Under the pieces are notes generated by a model that was not told the DNA's origin, made no database searches, and was given only the letters and a program-made list of their open reading frames with translations. Both the position numbers and the translations under genes were made by a program. 64,000 bases of DNA from Arcuatula senhousia (Eukaryota > Mollusca > Bivalvia > Mytilida > Mytilidae): contig OZ020306.1 of the NCBI GenBank assembly GCA_963971305.1, forward strand, positions 61,044,686-61,108,685. Reading direction: 5' to 3'. Shown here piece by piece: positions 63,001-64,000 of this stretch (its first letter is position 1; each line of letters starts with the position of its first letter).

Positions 63001-63538
63001 ATTGTGTACAAAAAAATTCCCAACATGTCTTTGATATCTTTTAAAATAATTCTTTTAGTTTTCTGTTTCTTTTATTATTTACTATCTTACCGGGAAGACT
63101 ACATACTAAATAAAAAACGTAGTGCGTCAGCGCATGCATATTTGAATTAACAATGAAAATTAAAGCAATATCACATTACTAGTAAAATGTAACGGATGTT
63201 AAACCAGTTTCTTGGATATGATATAGTAAATAATATTTTTACATCTGTCCAATTTAATACTTTTCTAATATGTTTTAGATACTGGTATGCATATATAACA
63301 TTTTAAAATTTACTCCAGTGAGCTTTTTGCATTAATTTGTGTAAGGCAATTTGATAAAATGCCTCTTAAAGCAGTAATTATGACTACTGATTTCATATCA
63401 CGATTAATGTACTCCAATAAGTCAGAAAAAATAACAACAATAGATAAATCTTGACTTTTTAAAACATGATTTTAAACTTTTAACAAACACAAACTTAAAC
63501 ATGAACTGTTTTGAGGTGTGTAACGGATGTTAAGGTCT
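60004..63538. other. AT-rich intergenic or intronic DNA, no convincing gene
   Basis: About 3.5 kb without a supported coding region; the only ORF above 60 residues (61877-62086) is low-complexity and Lys/Ile/Phe-rich. Visible details: two TGACGT motifs (60701-60706 and 60739-60744), a strong splice-donor-like AA|GTAAGT at 61005, a pyrimidine-tract acceptor-like site ending at 61561, and an AATAAA at 61797-61802. There is a weak internal repeat (TCAATGAAGGA near 61700 and 61887), a 12-base palindrome TAACGTACGTTA (62818-62829), and a 15-base repeat TGTAACGGATGTTAA (63188-63202 and 63519-63533). This may be the 3' side or an intron of the minus-strand gene to the right. Confidence 0.5.
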
Positions 63539-64000
63539 TCAGTTGGAAGCTTTCCATTCAACAAATTTTGTTTCAATACACTCCTTTTCCGTTTCGTTGA
63601 GCCTAAATGTTCTCTGTGTTTTACCGCACGGTAGCGGTTCGGCAATTCTCTTCAAGATAGAAAGATCAGAGATCCAAAGTTCATCCCGATTTTTCGGCCA
63701 TCTGTACGTTCTGTCAACTTTCCCGCCACATTTTTCCATAAAGTTCATCAGTACTTCACTGTCATCACTGTCGATTTCCAAAACTTGTCCTATATACCAA
63801 TCATTATCGTAGACTGCGGCAGCAAAGTCCTTTTCATCAATTTCTACTTTAACCCAGTTATTTGCATTTATACCGGACTCGGAACTATTTGAAACTTCAG
63901 AGTTATTGTCGCCATCCTTAGAAGAAATTCCATCCTCTACCTTTGTCACCCTATGCTTCAACCATCCATCGCATGCTTTGTTGCTTACATTTTTACAATC
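63539..64000 (-). CDS. C-terminal part of an uncharacterised protein with a Tudor/SH3-like module, 5' truncated by the window edge
   Basis: The frame is open from the right edge to TGA at 63541-63539, about 153 residues. The first codon commonly offered as a start here is TTG at 63961, but the frame continues upstream without a stop, so this is the end of a longer protein or a terminal exon. An acidic, Ser/Asn-rich linker (SSKDGDNNSEVSNSSESG) leads into a compact segment with AAAVYDNDWYIGQVLEI, VLMNFME and YRWPKNRDELWI. A pattern of aromatic residues in short beta strands (VxYDxxWYxGxV, then NFM, then WPxxxDxxWI) is what I know from the C-termini of many unnamed invertebrate proteins, and suggests a small beta-barrel of the Tudor/SH3 type. 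The end, LNETEKECIETKF, is probably helical. No catalytic motif is present. It may be a host gene or derive from a transposon-encoded protein; the window does not decide. Confidence 0.6.
   Translation of the reverse strand, partial: DCKNVSNKACDGWLKHRVTKVEDGISSKDGDNNSEVSNSSESGINANNWVKVEIDEKDFAAAVYDNDWYIGQVLEIDSDDSEVLMNFMEKCGGKVDRTYRWPKNRDELWISDLSILKRIAEPLPCGKTQRTFRLNETEKECIETKFVEWKASN

Noticed and set aside
63543..63812. Plus-strand 89-residue ORF
   Set aside because: It is antisense to the better supported minus-strand ORF at 63539-64000 and shows no domain.

Overview
The window looks like bivalve-mollusc genomic DNA, dominated by a very large tandem satellite. The eukaryotic and molluscan reading rests on four things: a DIRS-type retrotransposon, two SINE-like insertions ending in an (ACTC)n tail of the kind I know from molluscs, a dispersed repeat right of the array that I recall from mussel genomes, and AT-rich gene-poor flanks. 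I cannot name the species.

Layout. Positions 1-3627 are the 3' part of a DIRS-like tyrosine-recombinase retrotransposon: the end of a gag-like ORF, a reverse transcriptase/RNase H ORF, a tyrosine recombinase ORF, and a complex terminal repeat region. It is decayed by one frameshift and two in-frame stops, although the catalytic motifs remain readable. Its right end abuts satellite DNA directly. Positions 3628-59426 (about 55.8 kb) are one head-to-tail satellite array. The monomer is about 171 bp (range about 165-176), with roughly 320 copies by my estimate. The array has several local higher-order periods: duplications at offsets of 3077, 2908, 2050 and 1537 bp on the left, a tandem 3930-bp block at about 17.9-26.2 kb, a 2209-bp unit at about 28.2-37.5 kb, a 512-bp trimer at about 38-43 kb and again near 51 kb, and an approximately 8.59-kb duplication at 48-59 kb.

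Two SINE-like elements of about 490 bp lie in the array in opposite orientation (25227-25717 minus, 28913-29405 plus). Each has its own perfect target-site duplication, of 13 and 12 bp. For each, an unoccupied copy of the site exists one higher-order period away, so both insertions can be ordered relative to the amplification.

The right flank starts with a bivalve-type dispersed repeat (59427-about 60003), followed by about 3.5 kb of AT-rich DNA with no convincing coding sequence. The C-terminal part of a minus-strand protein-coding gene or exon (63539-64000) runs off the right edge.

I found no operon, defence system, CRISPR array or other new multi-gene system. The interest is in satellite architecture, its mobile-element history, and a possible tRNA-like (Pol III box) origin of the monomer. 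The short ORFs inside the array and the SINEs are not genes. Monomer counts and higher-order boundaries were read by eye from marker variants, and a 55-kb array is prone to assembly error.
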